The notes beneath the pieces are model-generated. The model was given only the letters and a program-made list of their open reading frames with translations, was not told the origin of the DNA and did no database searches. A stretch of DNA of 64,000 bases from Acinetobacter lwoffii (GTDB lineage: Bacteria > Pseudomonadota > Gammaproteobacteria > Pseudomonadales > Moraxellaceae): NCBI RefSeq assembly GCF_015602705.1, contig NZ_CP059081.1, forward strand, positions 1,869,702 to 1,933,701, read 5' to 3'. The position numbers and the translations under genes were made by a program. Below are positions 17,709 through 27,939 of the stretch, in pieces; position 1 is the stretch's first letter, and the number at the start of each line of letters is the position of its first letter.

Positions 17709-19642
17709 GGTTGCTCCCCTTGTAGTTGCTGCAATGTGCCTAGTAAATGTGCCGCACTAAAGCTTCCGGTCAAGCGCAACTCACGCTGCTCCTGATGCGC
17801 TGCATTTAAAAATATGAAAGTGGGTGGACCGAGGATTTGCCATTCTTTTAGCAGCTCATCCTGACTTGGATGATAGTGGGTCAGGTCTAATTTGATACGA
17901 ACCACATTTTGTAAAGCCGCCTGGACATCACTACGTGGAATCACTTCCTTTTCAATCGGTTGACAGGCCACACACCAGTCTGCATAGACATCAATCACCA
18001 CCGGCTGTGCAGGATGTTTGGCTAAAACCTGTTGTAATTTTGCGGCTGTACTGACCTTCTGCCATTCAAGCCGTGATTCTACATGGGCCACCTGTACCTG
18101 ACTCCAGACATGATAGAGCTGTATGCCTCCTGCATAGACCAGTAAACCACTGAGCAGCATCAGGACTATTTTCGATACAGACCGATGCACATGGGGCAGC
18201 ATCTTGAACAAGAAGTAGCCTGAACAGGTGATCAGTACCACCCCCAAAAGGCTCAGGTATAAAATGCCGGGCAATAGGGGCCGGGCGAAATACAAGGCCA
18301 GAGCCAGCATGACAAAACCAAAACTGAACTTCAGGCGATCCATCCAGATGCCAGGTTTGGGTAAAAGATGGGACCCAAATACGGCAGCAATAAATAGCGG
18401 CAAGCCCAGCCCAAGGCCTAAGACAAACAGATAACTGGCGCCCAGTATCGGCTGATTGAGCTGAGACACATAGATTAAGGCACCGGCCAACGGTGCACTC
18501 ATACATGGCCCTACAATCAGTGCGGCGATCATCCCCATGAAACCAGCACCAATCAGCGTGCCGCCCTTCTGCTTTTGCTGCCATTGATCCAGCCGCTGTA
18601 ACATTCCTTGGGGTAAGGACAGCTGAAATGTTCCAAACAGATTGAGCGCGAACAAAACAAACAGAATGCTAAAAATACTGATGAATACGGGACTTTGAAA
18701 CCAGCGCTGAAAACTGTAACCGAGCTGTGCCACAGCAAGTCCCATGATCGCATACACCAGTGCCATACCGAAAACAAAGACCAGTGCAATCAGTGCAGCA
18801 CGGTAGCCCCGGTGCTGCTGGACCAGAATTCCCGTTAAAATTGGAATTAAAGGTAAAGAACACGGTAAAAATGCCAGCAGAATGCCAAGCCCGAGAAAAA
18901 TCAGTGCATTAATTAACAGACCTTGTTCCGACAGCAAACTTAAAAAATACTGGTCATTGTTCCACTGGCTATTCATGCCTGCTGACGAAGTTTGATTTTT
19001 AGGGTCTGCAATGAGCTGGTCGTTTTTCTCTGCTAATCCCGTCTCAGGCTGCACCACAGGGTCGGAAACTGCAGCGACTTGCACTTTCTCCACCTTTTCT
19101 TCAGTCAGTGCTTGATCTGCACTTGGAATTTTCCCTATAGCCTCTAGTTTATCTTTCTGGGCGGTCAGAATCTTGTCATTTGCTTCTGGCTGTGCAGTGC
19201 TGGCCAGCAGTTTTGGTGTTTTGCTCAGGTTTTGCGCTGGAAATAAACCATCTGCATCAGTTTTTACTGTGGTGCGTTGCACCGGATAACATAAACCGCT
19301 TTCTGCACAGCCCTGCCATTGCACCACAAATTGCTGGTTGGGCTGGACATTCAGATTGGTTTTGACTTGCCCATAATGGACCTGGGTCAAACCGAAATTG
19401 GGGTCGTCTTTGTCTTCGGGTTTGGGCAGTGCCAACTTGACTGGGGTCTGCTGATGAGACACTTTAAGCTGGTCATGATACAGGTAATAACCCTCTGCGA
19501 TTTTCCAGCTAAGCTCTGCCTGATCCTGGCTTGTAGAAACCACCTGAAACTGAAATGCCTGATCCGGTGGTAAAAAGTCTGCATGTACAGTTCCCGTCAT
19601 GATTCCACCGCCGATCACGGCACCCAATATCCACTTCAACAT
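17705..19642 (-). CDS. dsbD: Thiol:disulfide interchange protein DsbD
   Basis: 645 residues. Signal peptide (1-21); N-terminal immunoglobulin-like domain with redox cysteines Cys112 and Cys118 (GCAESGLCYP); a long low-complexity linker (about 140-225); eight membrane helices with cysteines in FLPCSLPLIP and GPCMSAPLAGA; C-terminal thioredoxin domain with CVAC near 560. It moves electrons from cytoplasmic thioredoxin to the periplasmic DsbG and TlpA-like proteins encoded next to it. The linker is longer than in E. coli DsbD. First gene of the operon, divergent from the two-component system. Confidence 0.95.
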   Translation of the reverse strand: MLKWILGAVIGGGIMTGTVHADFLPPDQAFQFQVVSTSQDQAELSWKIAEGYYLYHDQLKVSHQQTPVKLALPKPEDKDDPNFGLTQVHYGQVKTNLNVQPNQQFVVQWQGCAESGLCYPVQRTTVKTDADGLFPAQNLSKTPKLLASTAQPEANDKILTAQKDKLEAIGKIPSADQALTEEKVEKVQVAAVSDPVVQPETGLAEKNDQLIADPKNQTSSAGMNSQWNNDQYFLSLLSEQGLLINALIFLGLGILLAFLPCSLPLIPILTGILVQQHRGYRAALIALVFVFGMALVYAIMGLAVAQLGYSFQRWFQSPVFISIFSILFVLFALNLFGTFQLSLPQGMLQRLDQWQQKQKGGTLIGAGFMGMIAALIVGPCMSAPLAGALIYVSQLNQPILGASYLFVLGLGLGLPLFIAAVFGSHLLPKPGIWMDRLKFSFGFVMLALALYFARPLLPGILYLSLLGVVLITCSGYFLFKMLPHVHRSVSKIVLMLLSGLLVYAGGIQLYHVWSQVQVAHVESRLEWQKVSTAAKLQQVLAKHPAQPVVIDVYADWCVACQPIEKEVIPRSDVQAALQNVVRIKLDLTHYHPSQDELLKEWQILGPPTFIFLNAAHQEQRELRLTGSFSAAHLLGTLQQLQGEQP

Positions 19643-19750
19643 CCAGCTGATCTCCTCCTGTTAGGACTGCATTATTGAAAAACTAAAATTAAGACAACAT
19701 TAACAGCCCAAATCATTTATAAAATAATGGCAGTTTGATCAGGATGTTCT

Positions 19751-20425
19751 ATGTTTATTGTATTGGTTGAGGATGATCCCTATATCGCACAGAGCATTTG
19801 TGCTGCTCTGAACTATCTGAATATTTCAGTGGAGCATGTCAGTCACGCACGTGCTGCAGATTATTTTATCCGGCATAGTGCAGTCGATTTGTGTTTACTG
19901 GATTTAGGCCTGCCCGATCAGGATGGCCTGGACTTGCTGCACAGCTGGCGACGCGACCAGATTGATCTCCCGGTACTGGTATTGACGGCACGGCTACGGA
20001 CCGATCAGTGTGTTCAGGCCCTGAATGCTGGTGCCGATGACTACCTGACCAAACCCTTTGAATTGGAGGAACTGATTGCCCGGATTCATGCCCTCACCCG
20101 TCGCCACCGCGGCTTTGCCTCCAATACCCTGCAATTTGATGAACTGGTTCTGAATCGGGATACCCAGACTGTGATCTATCAAGACCAGACCGTGAATTTA
20201 TCTCGCCGTGAATTCAGCCTGCTGGAAACCCTGATGAGCCACCCCAACCAGATCCTGAAAAATGAACAGCTTATTGACAAGCTCTATGGTTTTCAGGACT
20301 CTATAGAGAGCAATGCCCTGAATGTACACATTTATCACCTGAGACAAAAACTGCATCCAGATTTAATTCAGACCATTCGTGGTGTGGGATATATTTTCAA
20401 ACCGTTTGAGCAGCGTCATGTTTAG
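19751..20425 (+). CDS. OmpR/PhoB-family response regulator
   Basis: 224 residues. Receiver domain (1-115) with acidic pocket EDD at 7-9, phosphoacceptor Asp51 (LLDLGLPDQDG) and Lys in DDYLTKPFE; C-terminal winged helix (about 130-220; LSRREFSLLETL, IRGVGYIF). It resembles the QseB/TctD branch. It is divergent from dsbD, so control of the periplasmic redox operon is a reasonable guess, but no operator is identified. It overlaps the sensor kinase gene by 8 bases. Confidence 0.9.
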   Translation: MFIVLVEDDPYIAQSICAALNYLNISVEHVSHARAADYFIRHSAVDLCLLDLGLPDQDGLDLLHSWRRDQIDLPVLVLTARLRTDQCVQALNAGADDYLTKPFELEELIARIHALTRRHRGFASNTLQFDELVLNRDTQTVIYQDQTVNLSRREFSLLETLMSHPNQILKNEQLIDKLYGFQDSIESNALNVHIYHLRQKLHPDLIQTIRGVGYIFKPFEQRHV

Positions 20426-21797
20426 TCACAGCTTGAAATGGCGTTTGGTCATGAGTCTTTTGGCCGTGTTTATTGTGCTGTGGAGTGCAGTATTTTCATG
20501 GCTGTATATTGACCTGAAACAGCGTTTACAAGACACACTGGATCAACGCTTATCGGCATCTGCACAAATGGTTGCCCGGCTGATTCAGCAGTTACCGCTG
20601 GATAGTCTAGGGGATGCAACCTTATCCAAATTAGCCAAGAATGATGATGCAAACCAGTTAATTGCCTGTGAAGTTTCTCTTTTTAGCTCTGACATCTCGT
20701 TAGGTAATCAGGTGATTGCCAAAACACGCGGTGCCCCCCAAAATTTAAGCCAGCGACCAGAAGGATTCAGCACCTGGCAGCAGGGTGATACGGAATGGCG
20801 CAGTTATGTTCTGCGTCGTGGCGATATTCAGGTGGTGGCAGCAGAACGTATGTTCTTGAGGGATACCTTACTACAGCAGATTCTGCAGTCCGTACTGATT
20901 CCCTTGGTCTTCTCACTGCTGATCTGTATTGCCCTGATCATCTTTATTATCCGCAGACAGTTCCGGTCTTTGGATCAGCTCAGTCAATACCTGAACCAGA
21001 AAAACCTTAGCTATTCAGAGGTGGCAGATTTTTTAATGCAGCTCAAGCCTGCAAGTATTCCCCAAGAAGTACAGCCTTTTGTCAACAATTCCACGCAGTT
21101 GATTCAAAAACTCAATGACAGTCTGCAACAGGAGAAAGCCTTTAGTGCCTATGCTGCACATGAATTACGCAGTCCCCTGACTGCAATTAAAACCCATGTA
21201 CAACTGGCCCAGCTGATCGGTCAGCAGCAGCACCTGCCTGAATCCATTCAGCATAATTTGCAGCAGGCCAATGAGAGTATCCGGCGTTATACGCTGTTAC
21301 TCGAGCAGCTTTTATTGCTGACCCAATCAGAAAACAGTATCCAGGCAATGCCTGAGGCCATCTGGCTTCGCCCCACACTTGAGAAAGTTCTTGCAGACTT
21401 AGGTACACGCTATCCAGAAATGAACAAAAAAATACAAGTAAACTGGGACAACTTGGGCGAAATTCAGCTGCCTGAATTTGTGCTGTATACCGTACTGAAA
21501 AATCTGCTTGAAAATGCCCTGCTGCATGCACAGGCTGCCCATATCTGGATTTCCATGCAGTCTGGTTGCCTAGTGATTGAAGATGATGGACAGCAACTGA
21601 CAGCACAGGATATCCAACATTTAGGACAACGCTTCTGGCGCAAATCTGCTCAGCAGCACGGCCATGGTTTAGGACTGGCATTGACCGCTAACCTGTTAAA
21701 ACAGTATGGCTATCAGCTCTCTTTCAATGCCCGACAGCCCTATGGGCTTCGCATTGAAATCAATTCAATACAATCGAAAACCCTAGAGATTTTTTGA
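20418..21797 (+). CDS. Two-component sensor histidine kinase, QseC-like
   Basis: 459 residues from ATG at 20418, which overlaps the end of the response regulator. Two membrane helices (about 10-30 and 155-178) bracket a periplasmic sensor of about 125 residues. A HAMP-like linker follows, then HisKA with His about 248 (HELRSPLTAI), the N box (LLENALLHAQ) and the G box (HGHGLGLAL). The periplasmic ligand is unknown. A decayed copy of this gene's last 14 codons plus its downstream region occurs 8.8 kb away at 30554. Confidence 0.92.
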   Translation: MFSHSLKWRLVMSLLAVFIVLWSAVFSWLYIDLKQRLQDTLDQRLSASAQMVARLIQQLPLDSLGDATLSKLAKNDDANQLIACEVSLFSSDISLGNQVIAKTRGAPQNLSQRPEGFSTWQQGDTEWRSYVLRRGDIQVVAAERMFLRDTLLQQILQSVLIPLVFSLLICIALIIFIIRRQFRSLDQLSQYLNQKNLSYSEVADFLMQLKPASIPQEVQPFVNNSTQLIQKLNDSLQQEKAFSAYAAHELRSPLTAIKTHVQLAQLIGQQQHLPESIQHNLQQANESIRRYTLLLEQLLLLTQSENSIQAMPEAIWLRPTLEKVLADLGTRYPEMNKKIQVNWDNLGEIQLPEFVLYTVLKNLLENALLHAQAAHIWISMQSGCLVIEDDGQQLTAQDIQHLGQRFWRKSAQQHGHGLGLALTANLLKQYGYQLSFNARQPYGLRIEINSIQSKTLEIF

Positions 21798-21980
21798 AAT
21801 AAAAATTCTTACTTTTCAACATCCAATAAAGATATCACCAATTCAAATCACTTCCTTTGTTTATACAAATAACTTTTTCTTCAACAAAAACCTTCTCTGT
21901 ATTCTCAAGTTTATGATCAGGCGATCACAACGCACTTTTAATTTTTAGCATAGAAACAGGTATAAAAATAATAAGACCCC
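21765..21980. repeat. Dispersed repeat, copy A (tail of sensor kinase gene plus downstream spacer)
   Basis: This segment matches 30554-30782. CGAAAACCCTAGAGATTTTT opens a perfect match of about 31 bases beginning at 21775 (copy A) and 30574 (copy B). The next shared landmarks (CAACAAAAA, TATAAAAATAATAA) lie at nearly the same distance (186 and 188 bases). Between them the copies have diverged. Copy A starts inside the kinase gene; copy B carries a frameshifted version of the same codons. Confidence 0.75.
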
Positions 21981-22080
21981 TCTATGAAAACAAAAATGCC
22001 AGAGAAAAAAGATCACTTGATGCAACTAGGCCTGTCACCAATTAGCTTAAAAAAATCTAATCTGTCCTCATTATTTTTTC

Positions 22081-22290
22081 ATGACTAAACGCTATGCATT
22101 AAGAGATGATCAGTGGGAACAGATTAAGGATCTGTTGCCCGGACGAGCAAGTACTGTTTGAGTAACTGCCAAAGACAACAGGGTATTTGTTGAAGCAGTA
22201 TTGTATCGGTATCGTTCAAGTATTCCGTAGTGAGATTTACCAGAATGCTTTGGGGATTTTAGAGTCGTGCACACTCGCTTTAGCCCTAAA
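22081..22290 (+). mobile_element. IS5-family transposase remnant (N-terminal part)
   Basis: ATG at 22081 opens MTKRYALRDDQWEQIKDLLPGR, the N-terminus of IS5-family transposases; the same frame continues as AKDNRVFVEAVLYRYR and DLPECFGDFRVVHTRF. In-frame TGA, TAG and TGA codons interrupt it (near 22160, 22228 and 22231), the last two replacing the conserved Trp-Arg of the IPWRDLP motif. Everything after about 70 codons, including the DDE residues, is gone. It fills most of the 600-base gap after the sensor kinase gene. Confidence 0.8.
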
Positions 22291-22401
22291 AATCCAGGAT
22301 AATCACCACCCCACAGTTCTGATTAATTTTTTAAAAATTTCCTTTCGATGGCCGGGCTTGCGCTAAACTCAAAGCATCTTATCGCACCGTAATGCACTGT
22401 T

Positions 22402-23385
22402 ATGGAATTCAAGGCCTGGTATAAGCTTCGCAGATTTATTTATGACAATTTGCATAATGAAGAACACGAAAGCATCTTAAGTGGCGTCATCAATATATTT
22501 CTGATTATATTGATTATTGGGAATACTGCTGCCGTTTTACTTGAATCAATCAATGACCTCTATCAATCCTATCAGCTGCTGTTTGATGCCTTTGAATTAT
22601 TCTCGATCTTTATTTTTACCCTGGAATATTTATTAAGATTTTGGGCCATTGCGGAAAAAGACCCTTTTGAAGGTGCATGGAAAAACCGATGGTTATGGAT
22701 CCGTAGTGGCGGTGCCATCATTGACCTGTTGGCGATTCTCCCGGCCTATATTAACTTCTTTGTGCATCTCGATTTACGCTTCCTGCGAATCCTTCGATTA
22801 TTCAGATTACTCAAATTAACCCGTTATTTCGTCTCCCTGCAGATTTTATTGCGGGTGATCAAGCGCGAAAAGGGCTCATTTCAGGCGGTTATTTTTATCC
22901 TGCTGATCATGATCATCATCGCGGCGGCTGGAGTATATGTGGTTGAAAATAAGGCTCAACCAGAAGTCTTTAGCTCCATCCCTGCATCCATGTGGTGGGC
23001 AGTGGTGACACTGACCACGGTCGGCTATGGCGATGTGACACCAATCACCCCCTTAGGCCGCTTTCTAGGGGCTTTAATTACTATTTTAGGGGTGGGTCTG
23101 GCAGCGCTTCCTGCGGGTATTCTGGCAAATGGTCTGGCCAATGAGCTGAGACAGCGCAAGCACAAACTGGAATTAAGATTTCGTGAACTGCTCGATGATG
23201 CAGAAATTGACTTAATTGAAGATCAAGAAAAAATTGAAATTTTACGTAAAGAAGTCGGACTGAGCAAAGAACAAATGCAGGATATCCTGTTAGAACTTAT
23301 TCATGAGCGTAAGAAAGAACAACTCGAGCAGGAAAAAAACAAATATTTCTTCTGTCCACATTGTGGGCATAAGTTACCTGATTAA
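22402..23385 (+). CDS. Voltage-gated K+ channel-like ion transporter
   Basis: 327 residues. Six-helix Kv layout: S1-S3 (about 25-120), a basic S4 (LRFLRILRLFRLLKLTR), the pore helix and selectivity filter TVGYGD (about 205-212), and S6. The cytoplasmic tail has a coiled-coil-like charged region and ends in FCPHCGHKLPD, a single zinc-ribbon-like CxxC half. Inner membrane tetramer by family. The role in the cell is not indicated by neighbours; it lies at the left edge of the accessory block. Confidence 0.88.
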   Translation: MEFKAWYKLRRFIYDNLHNEEHESILSGVINIFLIILIIGNTAAVLLESINDLYQSYQLLFDAFELFSIFIFTLEYLLRFWAIAEKDPFEGAWKNRWLWIRSGGAIIDLLAILPAYINFFVHLDLRFLRILRLFRLLKLTRYFVSLQILLRVIKREKGSFQAVIFILLIMIIIAAAGVYVVENKAQPEVFSSIPASMWWAVVTLTTVGYGDVTPITPLGRFLGALITILGVGLAALPAGILANGLANELRQRKHKLELRFRELLDDAEIDLIEDQEKIEILRKEVGLSKEQMQDILLELIHERKKEQLEQEKNKYFFCPHCGHKLPD

Positions 23386-23499
23386 ATTCGAACGTCAATG
23401 CAAGCGTATCATCACGAGCATCAGACCATCGGGTATGACGCTCGTTGCAGACAGATACTATTCACTCAATCCACTCGACTGAATCAGGATCAAATCCTC

Positions 23500-24561
23500 T
23501 CAGGCCAAAAATGCAGCGATGTCTTCCGCTACTGCCCGAGCTGTCCGGGAAACCCCGACCAGCGTGGCCGAAGCAGCACCGGTCCATTCTCCATAGCCCA
23601 CCAGCCATAAATTTGGTACCTGAACAGAGCGGCCATTCTGAACCGCAATGGTCTGGTCCGGCTGGATAATTCCGAGGCTGCTGAGGTGATTCAGCGCCGC
23701 CTTAAATCCTGTACACCAGATCACCACATCCACATGCGCTGTGCTGCCATCTTCCCAAATCACGCCATGTTCTGTAAAAGCTGAAAATGGACGCCTGCTC
23801 TGCAAAATGCCTCGCTCACGTGCATCTTTAACTGAATCAATCATGACAATATCACCCAACCCCCCAATGGGCTGCTCAATCTTTCTACCTTCCTGCTGGG
23901 CTTTCAGGCGCTCAGTCGCCCTTAAGAACAGGACACGGCCATCGACATCATCTGCCAGAAACTGCGGCGGTGTCTGGGTGATCCAAAGCGTTTCGGCCAC
24001 CTGAGATACTTCTGCCAAGATTTGTGCACCAGAGTTACCGCCACCCACCACCATGACTTTCTTGTTTTTAAATAACTCAGCATTTTTATAATCTGCGGAA
24101 TGCAGTTGTACGCCCTGAAAATGCTCACGGCCGGCATACTCGGGAATAAATGGTTGGCTCCATGTCCCTGTAGCGCTTACCACCGCTTTGGCTTTCCAGG
24201 ATTGTTCCCCGGCATAAACCTCTAAATACTGGCCCTTACTTTCCACGCGTTCCACACGCACCGGACGAACTACAGGAAAGTGATAGCGCTGCTCATAGGC
24301 GGTCAAATAATCGATCACCTCATTGCGGGTCGGATAGGTCTGTTCGGTCGCCGGCATCATCCAGCCTGACAGCGAACTCCAGCTATTCGGGGAGAAAAGG
24401 CGCAAGGACTCCCAGGCATGCTGCCAGGCACCTCCAGGCTGAGGCTGATCATCTAGGATGATAAACGGACTGTTCTTACGCTTTAAGAAATAAGCCGTGG
24501 ACAAACCGGCCTGTCCACCACCGATGATGATCACATCAACTTCAGCTTGTAATTGAGCCAA
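23500..24561 (-). CDS. arsO: ArsO-type flavin-dependent monooxygenase of the arsenic operon
   Basis: About 353 residues. FAD Rossmann motif GGGQAG near the N-terminus, a second dinucleotide motif [10 protein letters not shown] near 170 for NADPH, and the ATGTW segment typical of flavin-containing monooxygenases. Proteins of this kind accompany arsH and acr3 in ars clusters (ArsO). The chemistry on arsenic is not settled. The TTG at 24561 is preferred since AGGGGGG lies 7 bases upstream; the alternative ATG at 24588 would bury that site. A terminator-like hairpin separates it from arsH. Confidence 0.85.
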   Translation of the reverse strand: MAQLQAEVDVIIIGGGQAGLSTAYFLKRKNSPFIILDDQPQPGGAWQHAWESLRLFSPNSWSSLSGWMMPATEQTYPTRNEVIDYLTAYEQRYHFPVVRPVRVERVESKGQYLEVYAGEQSWKAKAVVSATGTWSQPFIPEYAGREHFQGVQLHSADYKNAELFKNKKVMVVGGGNSGAQILAEVSQVAETLWITQTPPQFLADDVDGRVLFLRATERLKAQQEGRKIEQPIGGLGDIVMIDSVKDARERGILQSRRPFSAFTEHGVIWEDGSTAHVDVVIWCTGFKAALNHLSSLGIIQPDQTIAVQNGRSVQVPNLWLVGYGEWTGAASATLVGVSRTARAVAEDIAAFLA

Positions 24562-24598
24562 AATATTTCCCCCCTTCTTTATTGTCATCAAATAAAAA

Positions 24599-24621
24599 CC
24601 CAGCCTGCTTATCAGACTGGG
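24599..24621 (-). terminator. Terminator/attenuator between arsH and arsO
   Basis: CCCAG-CTG/CAG-CTGGG stem with one mismatch and a 5-base loop; on the minus strand it is followed by TTTTTATTTG. It would end or reduce transcription beyond arsH before arsO. Confidence 0.65.
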
Positions 24622-24702
24622 CGTATTTCATAAAATTTTCAAGCGTTTAAATTAGCCTTCCATTGCTCAAGATACTTTTCAGTCTCTCTGATCACCTAGA
24701 AT

Positions 24703-25407
24703 TTATAAACTACGCTGATTTACCCGTTTGGAAAGCTCTTCAGCCGATTCCTTGCGTTCCGAATAACGGTTGGTCAAATAAGCACTTTGCCCACGGGTTA
24801 GTAAAGTAAACTTATACAGTTCTTCCATCACATCGACAATCCGGTCATAGAATGCTGATGGCTTCATTCGTCCATCTTCTTCAAATTCCAGGAATGCTTT
24901 TGGAATTGAAGACTGATTTGGAATCGTGATCATCCGCATCCAACGCCCCAAAACACGCATCTGGTTCAGACTATTAAAGGACTGTGATCCCCCACTGACT
25001 TGCATCAAGGCAAGGGTTTTTCCCTGAGTGGCACGAATTGCACCCCCTGCCAGAGGAATCCAGTCAATCTGGGATTTAAAGATGGAACTCATAGAACCAT
25101 GGCGTTCCGGTGAACACCACACCATACCTTCAGCCCATGCCAGAAGCTCATGCAGTTCTTTTACTTTTGGATGTTCAGTATCAGCATCTTCCGGTAAAGG
25201 CAGTCCTTTGGGATGGAAGATTTTTACTTCAGCCCCAAAGTACTCAAGAATTCGACCGGCTTCAAGAACTGCAAGGCGACTGTAAGAACGTTCCCGATTA
25301 GACCCATAGAGCAGCAAAATCCGAGGAGGATGAGCTAGTTCTTTGGCTTGAACTTTTTCAAAGGTGGGTTGTTCAATAAGATTTAGATCTACGTTAGGCA
25401 GGTTCAT
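24703..25407 (-). CDS. arsH: ArsH NADPH-dependent FMN reductase / organoarsenical oxidase
   Basis: 234 residues with a flavodoxin-like fold: [12 protein letters not shown] is the FMN phosphate loop (about 35-46), followed by [20 protein letters not shown] and SGGSQSFN. Known ArsH proteins oxidise trivalent methyl- or aromatic arsenicals to less toxic pentavalent forms. It starts 4 bases after the acr3 stop, with GAGGC upstream, so it belongs to the same transcript. Full family length. Confidence 0.95.
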   Translation of the reverse strand: MNLPNVDLNLIEQPTFEKVQAKELAHPPRILLLYGSNRERSYSRLAVLEAGRILEYFGAEVKIFHPKGLPLPEDADTEHPKVKELHELLAWAEGMVWCSPERHGSMSSIFKSQIDWIPLAGGAIRATQGKTLALMQVSGGSQSFNSLNQMRVLGRWMRMITIPNQSSIPKAFLEFEEDGRMKPSAFYDRIVDVMEELYKFTLLTRGQSAYLTNRYSERKESAEELSKRVNQRSL

Positions 25408-25411
25408 CGTA

Positions 25412-26452
25412 TCAAGCCTCTTTAAAATATTTCTTTCTTAGCCACAGTGAAACACTCACTAAAGCAATTAACACAGGTACTTCAACCAATGGTCCAATAA
25501 TCGTGGTAAAAGCAACCGGCGAAGCAATACCAAAAGTTGCAATGGCGACTGCAAGTGATAATTCAAAATTATTTCCAGCCGCAGTAAATGAGATTGCAGC
25601 AGTTTTTGGATAATCGTTGCCCATCCATTTACTCATAAAGAAGCTAATAAAGAACATGGCCACAAAGTAAATGATTAAAGGAATCGCAATGCGTAAAACT
25701 TCCAGTGGAAGACTCACAACATCACCCCCTTTTAAGCTAAACATCGCCAAAATCGTAAACAGCAAAGCCATTAAACTCAGCGGGCTGATTTTTGGAATGA
25801 ACTTGGTTTGATACCATTCCACGCCTTTTTGTTTCACCAAAATTAAGCGCGTTAAGAAACCCAATAAGAACGGAATTCCAAGATAAACCAGAACAGCATG
25901 GGTAATGGTCCAAAAGCTAACATTGATCACTTGAGCTTCAATACCAAAATATGGCGGAAGGAAGGTCAGGAATAACCAGGCGTAGGTACTGAAGAATAAA
26001 ATCTGGAAAATACTGTTAAACGCCACCAATGCTGCAACATATTGGTTATCACCACAGGCCAGGCCATTCCACACCAATACCATGGCGATACATCGAGCTA
26101 AACCAATCAGGATCACGCCTGTCATATACTCTGGATAGCTATGCAAAAAAATCACAGCCAACGCAAACATCAGTACCGGAGCAATCAACCAGTTTTGAAT
26201 TAAAGATAGCGTCAGGGTCTTTTTATCCTTAAACACTTGTGGCAAGGTCGCATAATCCACTTTTGCCAGGGGTGGATACATCATCAGAATCAGACCAATC
26301 GCGATTGGAATATTGACTGAATTAATACTGAATTGATCCAGAGCAACCGATGCTTGAGGAAAAAAGTTTCCTATGGCGATGCCTAACGCCATGGCAATAA
26401 AAATCCAGAGCGTCAGGTTGCGATCTAAAAAGGACATGCGTTTTTCAGACAT
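25412..26452 (-). CDS. acr3: Acr3-type arsenite efflux permease
   Basis: 346 residues, ten predicted membrane helices, of the BART superfamily. The conserved substrate cysteine is in [13 protein letters not shown], followed by the [19 protein letters not shown] helix; [13 protein letters not shown] is the second conserved helix break. It exports As(III) from the cytoplasm using the proton-motive force. It lies between arsC and arsH with gaps of 5 and 4 bases. The Acr3 motifs separate it from ArsB. Confidence 0.95.
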   Translation of the reverse strand: MSEKRMSFLDRNLTLWIFIAMALGIAIGNFFPQASVALDQFSINSVNIPIAIGLILMMYPPLAKVDYATLPQVFKDKKTLTLSLIQNWLIAPVLMFALAVIFLHSYPEYMTGVILIGLARCIAMVLVWNGLACGDNQYVAALVAFNSIFQILFFSTYAWLFLTFLPPYFGIEAQVINVSFWTITHAVLVYLGIPFLLGFLTRLILVKQKGVEWYQTKFIPKISPLSLMALLFTILAMFSLKGGDVVSLPLEVLRIAIPLIIYFVAMFFISFFMSKWMGNDYPKTAAISFTAAGNNFELSLAVAIATFGIASPVAFTTIIGPLVEVPVLIALVSVSLWLRKKYFKEA

Positions 26453-26457
26453 GTGAC

Positions 26458-26931
26458 TTACTCAACATTCGAAATTTGATTAATCGCTGCAATCAATTGC
26501 GAGCGAGAAAGCTCATTTACGTTAAGTTTAAACAAAGCATCCAGGCGACGATTGATATGTTCAACAGTGCTCATAAAGGCTTGCATTTTTTCTTCTTTAT
26601 CCACCTCTAAATGGGACGGATCAGACAGGCCCCAGTGCGCCTTGATCGCTCCGCCAAGATAAAGAGGACACGCTTCCTGTGCAGCCGCATCACAGACGGT
26701 AATCACCACGTCTGGCTGATACTGTTCACAGGCATCAATGCTTTTGCTGGATAAGCCTTCAGTCGACAAGCCCAGATTGTGCAGGGTTTCAAGCGTCAAG
26801 GGATGCACCTGACCGGAAGGTTTGCTGCCGGCACTGTAAGCGACCCAGCCTTCTGGCGCACGGCTATTGAACAACACTTCAGAGAGAATGCTGCGGCAAC
26901 TGTTCCCCGTACATAAAAACAAAAATTTCAT
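26458..26931 (-). CDS. arsC: Arsenate reductase, low-molecular-weight phosphatase type
   Basis: 157 residues. The P-loop CTGNSCRS (Cys7, Cys12) at the N-terminus and further cysteines in [13 protein letters not shown] (about 80-90) are those used by thioredoxin- or mycothiol-linked LMW-PTPase-fold ArsC enzymes; DPSHLEVD carries the general-acid aspartate region. It reduces As(V) to As(III) for export by Acr3. It sits between arsR and acr3 with gaps of 6 and 5 bases. A second, unrelated arsenate reductase is encoded at 27467. Confidence 0.94.
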   Translation of the reverse strand: MKFLFLCTGNSCRSILSEVLFNSRAPEGWVAYSAGSKPSGQVHPLTLETLHNLGLSTEGLSSKSIDACEQYQPDVVITVCDAAAQEACPLYLGGAIKAHWGLSDPSHLEVDKEEKMQAFMSTVEHINRRLDALFKLNVNELSRSQLIAAINQISNVE

Positions 26932-26937
26932 GAAAAC

Positions 26938-27258
26938 TTACTCGCAATGGCTCTGAATCGATAGAGCGGAAGAATCAAATAAAACCGGAACCTCACTAGC
27001 TTTTAGCACGTCCAGAATTTCAAAACACCAGGCCGGCAATTGCTGATTAATGCTGTAGTACACCCACTGGCTTTGCCGGCGATCGTTGAGTAAACCACAA
27101 GACCGCAACAAGGCCAGATGACGTGAAATTTTCGGCTGGCTTAACTGCAGTTTATCGGTCAGATCACAGACGCATTGCTCTTTGTTTTGTGCAATTAGCA
27201 GGACAATACTGAGACGTGTTTCATCAGATAAACATTTAAAAAACTGAACGTGGTCCAT
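26938..27258 (-). CDS. arsR: Arsenic-responsive repressor ArsR
   Basis: 106 residues from ATG at 27258, chosen because GGGAG lies 5 bases upstream. A winged helix-turn-helix (LQLSQPKISRHLALLRSCGLL) follows the metal-sensing QCVCDL box, whose two cysteines bind As(III) in the ArsR family. It heads the arsR-arsC-acr3-arsH cluster. AT-rich sites with the same core are found both upstream of arsR (27281) and upstream of the second arsC (27940), pointing to one regulator for both units. Confidence 0.94.
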   Translation of the reverse strand: MDHVQFFKCLSDETRLSIVLLIAQNKEQCVCDLTDKLQLSQPKISRHLALLRSCGLLNDRRQSQWVYYSINQQLPAWCFEILDVLKASEVPVLFDSSALSIQSHCE

Positions 27259-27280
27259 AATTGCTCCCATTTTTTATGCA

Positions 27281-27295
27281 AATATACACATATCC
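27281..27295. promoter_or_regulatory. ArsR operator-like site upstream of arsR
   Basis: AATATACACATATCC, 23 bases before the arsR start, shares the core AATATAC-R-CATAT-Y-C with the site at 27941. Shared sites before both ars transcription units suggest ArsR binding. Confidence 0.5.
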
Positions 27296-27421
27296 ATATA
27301 TATGGTAAAGATGACCTGTCAAAAATGATATCCAGATCAGAATATGCCTACCAGAAAGCGCTCGCTTCAACAATTTCCCGCTTTTTCCGATATAGATCAT
27401 CGTCAATGTGTTTTTCAGATA

Positions 27422-27450
27422 AAAAAGCTCCAATCAAGTTGAAGCTTTTT
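27422..27450 (-). terminator. Terminator of the glutaredoxin-type arsC gene
   Basis: AAAAAGCT-C-CAA/TTG-A-AGCTTTTT stem with a 5-base loop; on the minus strand the internal mismatch becomes a T-G pair and TTTTTT follows. It lies between arsC2 and arsR. Confidence 0.6.
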
Positions 27451-27466
27451 CGCATGGGGGGACACT

Positions 27467-27901
27467 TTATTTTACCCGATTGCCCTGTTCATCCACGATG
27501 ATTTCACCGTCTTCTTTGGCAAAGGCTTTTAATTGTGGCAAACGCAGAATATCCAGTACCACTTCCGATGGACGGCATAATCGGGTTCCAAACTCGGTAA
27601 CCACCAACGGGCGATTGATCAGGATCGGATGTTGCAGCATGGTATCCAGCAGTTTCTCATCGCTCCAGCCGGCATCATCCAGATTCAGCTCGGTGTAGAG
27701 ATCGACATTTTCACGGAGCACTTCACGAACCGTCAAACCGGCATCCCGAATCATGTTGACCAGCTGATCTTTCGAGGGTGGCGTAAGCAGATATTCGATC
27801 ACTTCCGGCTCAATTCCCGCATTGCGAATTAACGCCAGCGTATTGCGTGAGGTGCCACAGGCCGGGTTATGATAAATTTGGACTTTTGGCATTTGATTCA
27901 T
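27467..27901 (-). CDS. arsC: Arsenate reductase, glutaredoxin-linked ArsC family
   Basis: 144 residues with a thioredoxin-like fold. Catalytic cysteine in YHNPACGTSRNT (Cys15) and the arginine-rich active-site segment NRPLVVTEFGTRLCRP. It reduces As(V) using glutathione and glutaredoxin, unlike the LMW-phosphatase-type ArsC in the same cluster. ATG at 27901 is chosen because AGAGGGAAG lies 5 bases upstream. It has its own promoter region with an ArsR-like palindrome (27940-27955) and its own terminator, so it is a separate unit. Confidence 0.93.
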   Translation of the reverse strand: MNQMPKVQIYHNPACGTSRNTLALIRNAGIEPEVIEYLLTPPSKDQLVNMIRDAGLTVREVLRENVDLYTELNLDDAGWSDEKLLDTMLQHPILINRPLVVTEFGTRLCRPSEVVLDILRLPQLKAFAKEDGEIIVDEQGNRVK

Positions 27902-27939
27902 GAGCTTCCCTCTTATCAATGAGTCATAGTTTTATATAT

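Noticed and set aside
23417-23447. Hairpin CGAGC-TCA/TGA-GCTCG after the K+ channel gene as a terminator
   Set aside because: It has an internal mismatch, a 10-base loop and no T-tract.
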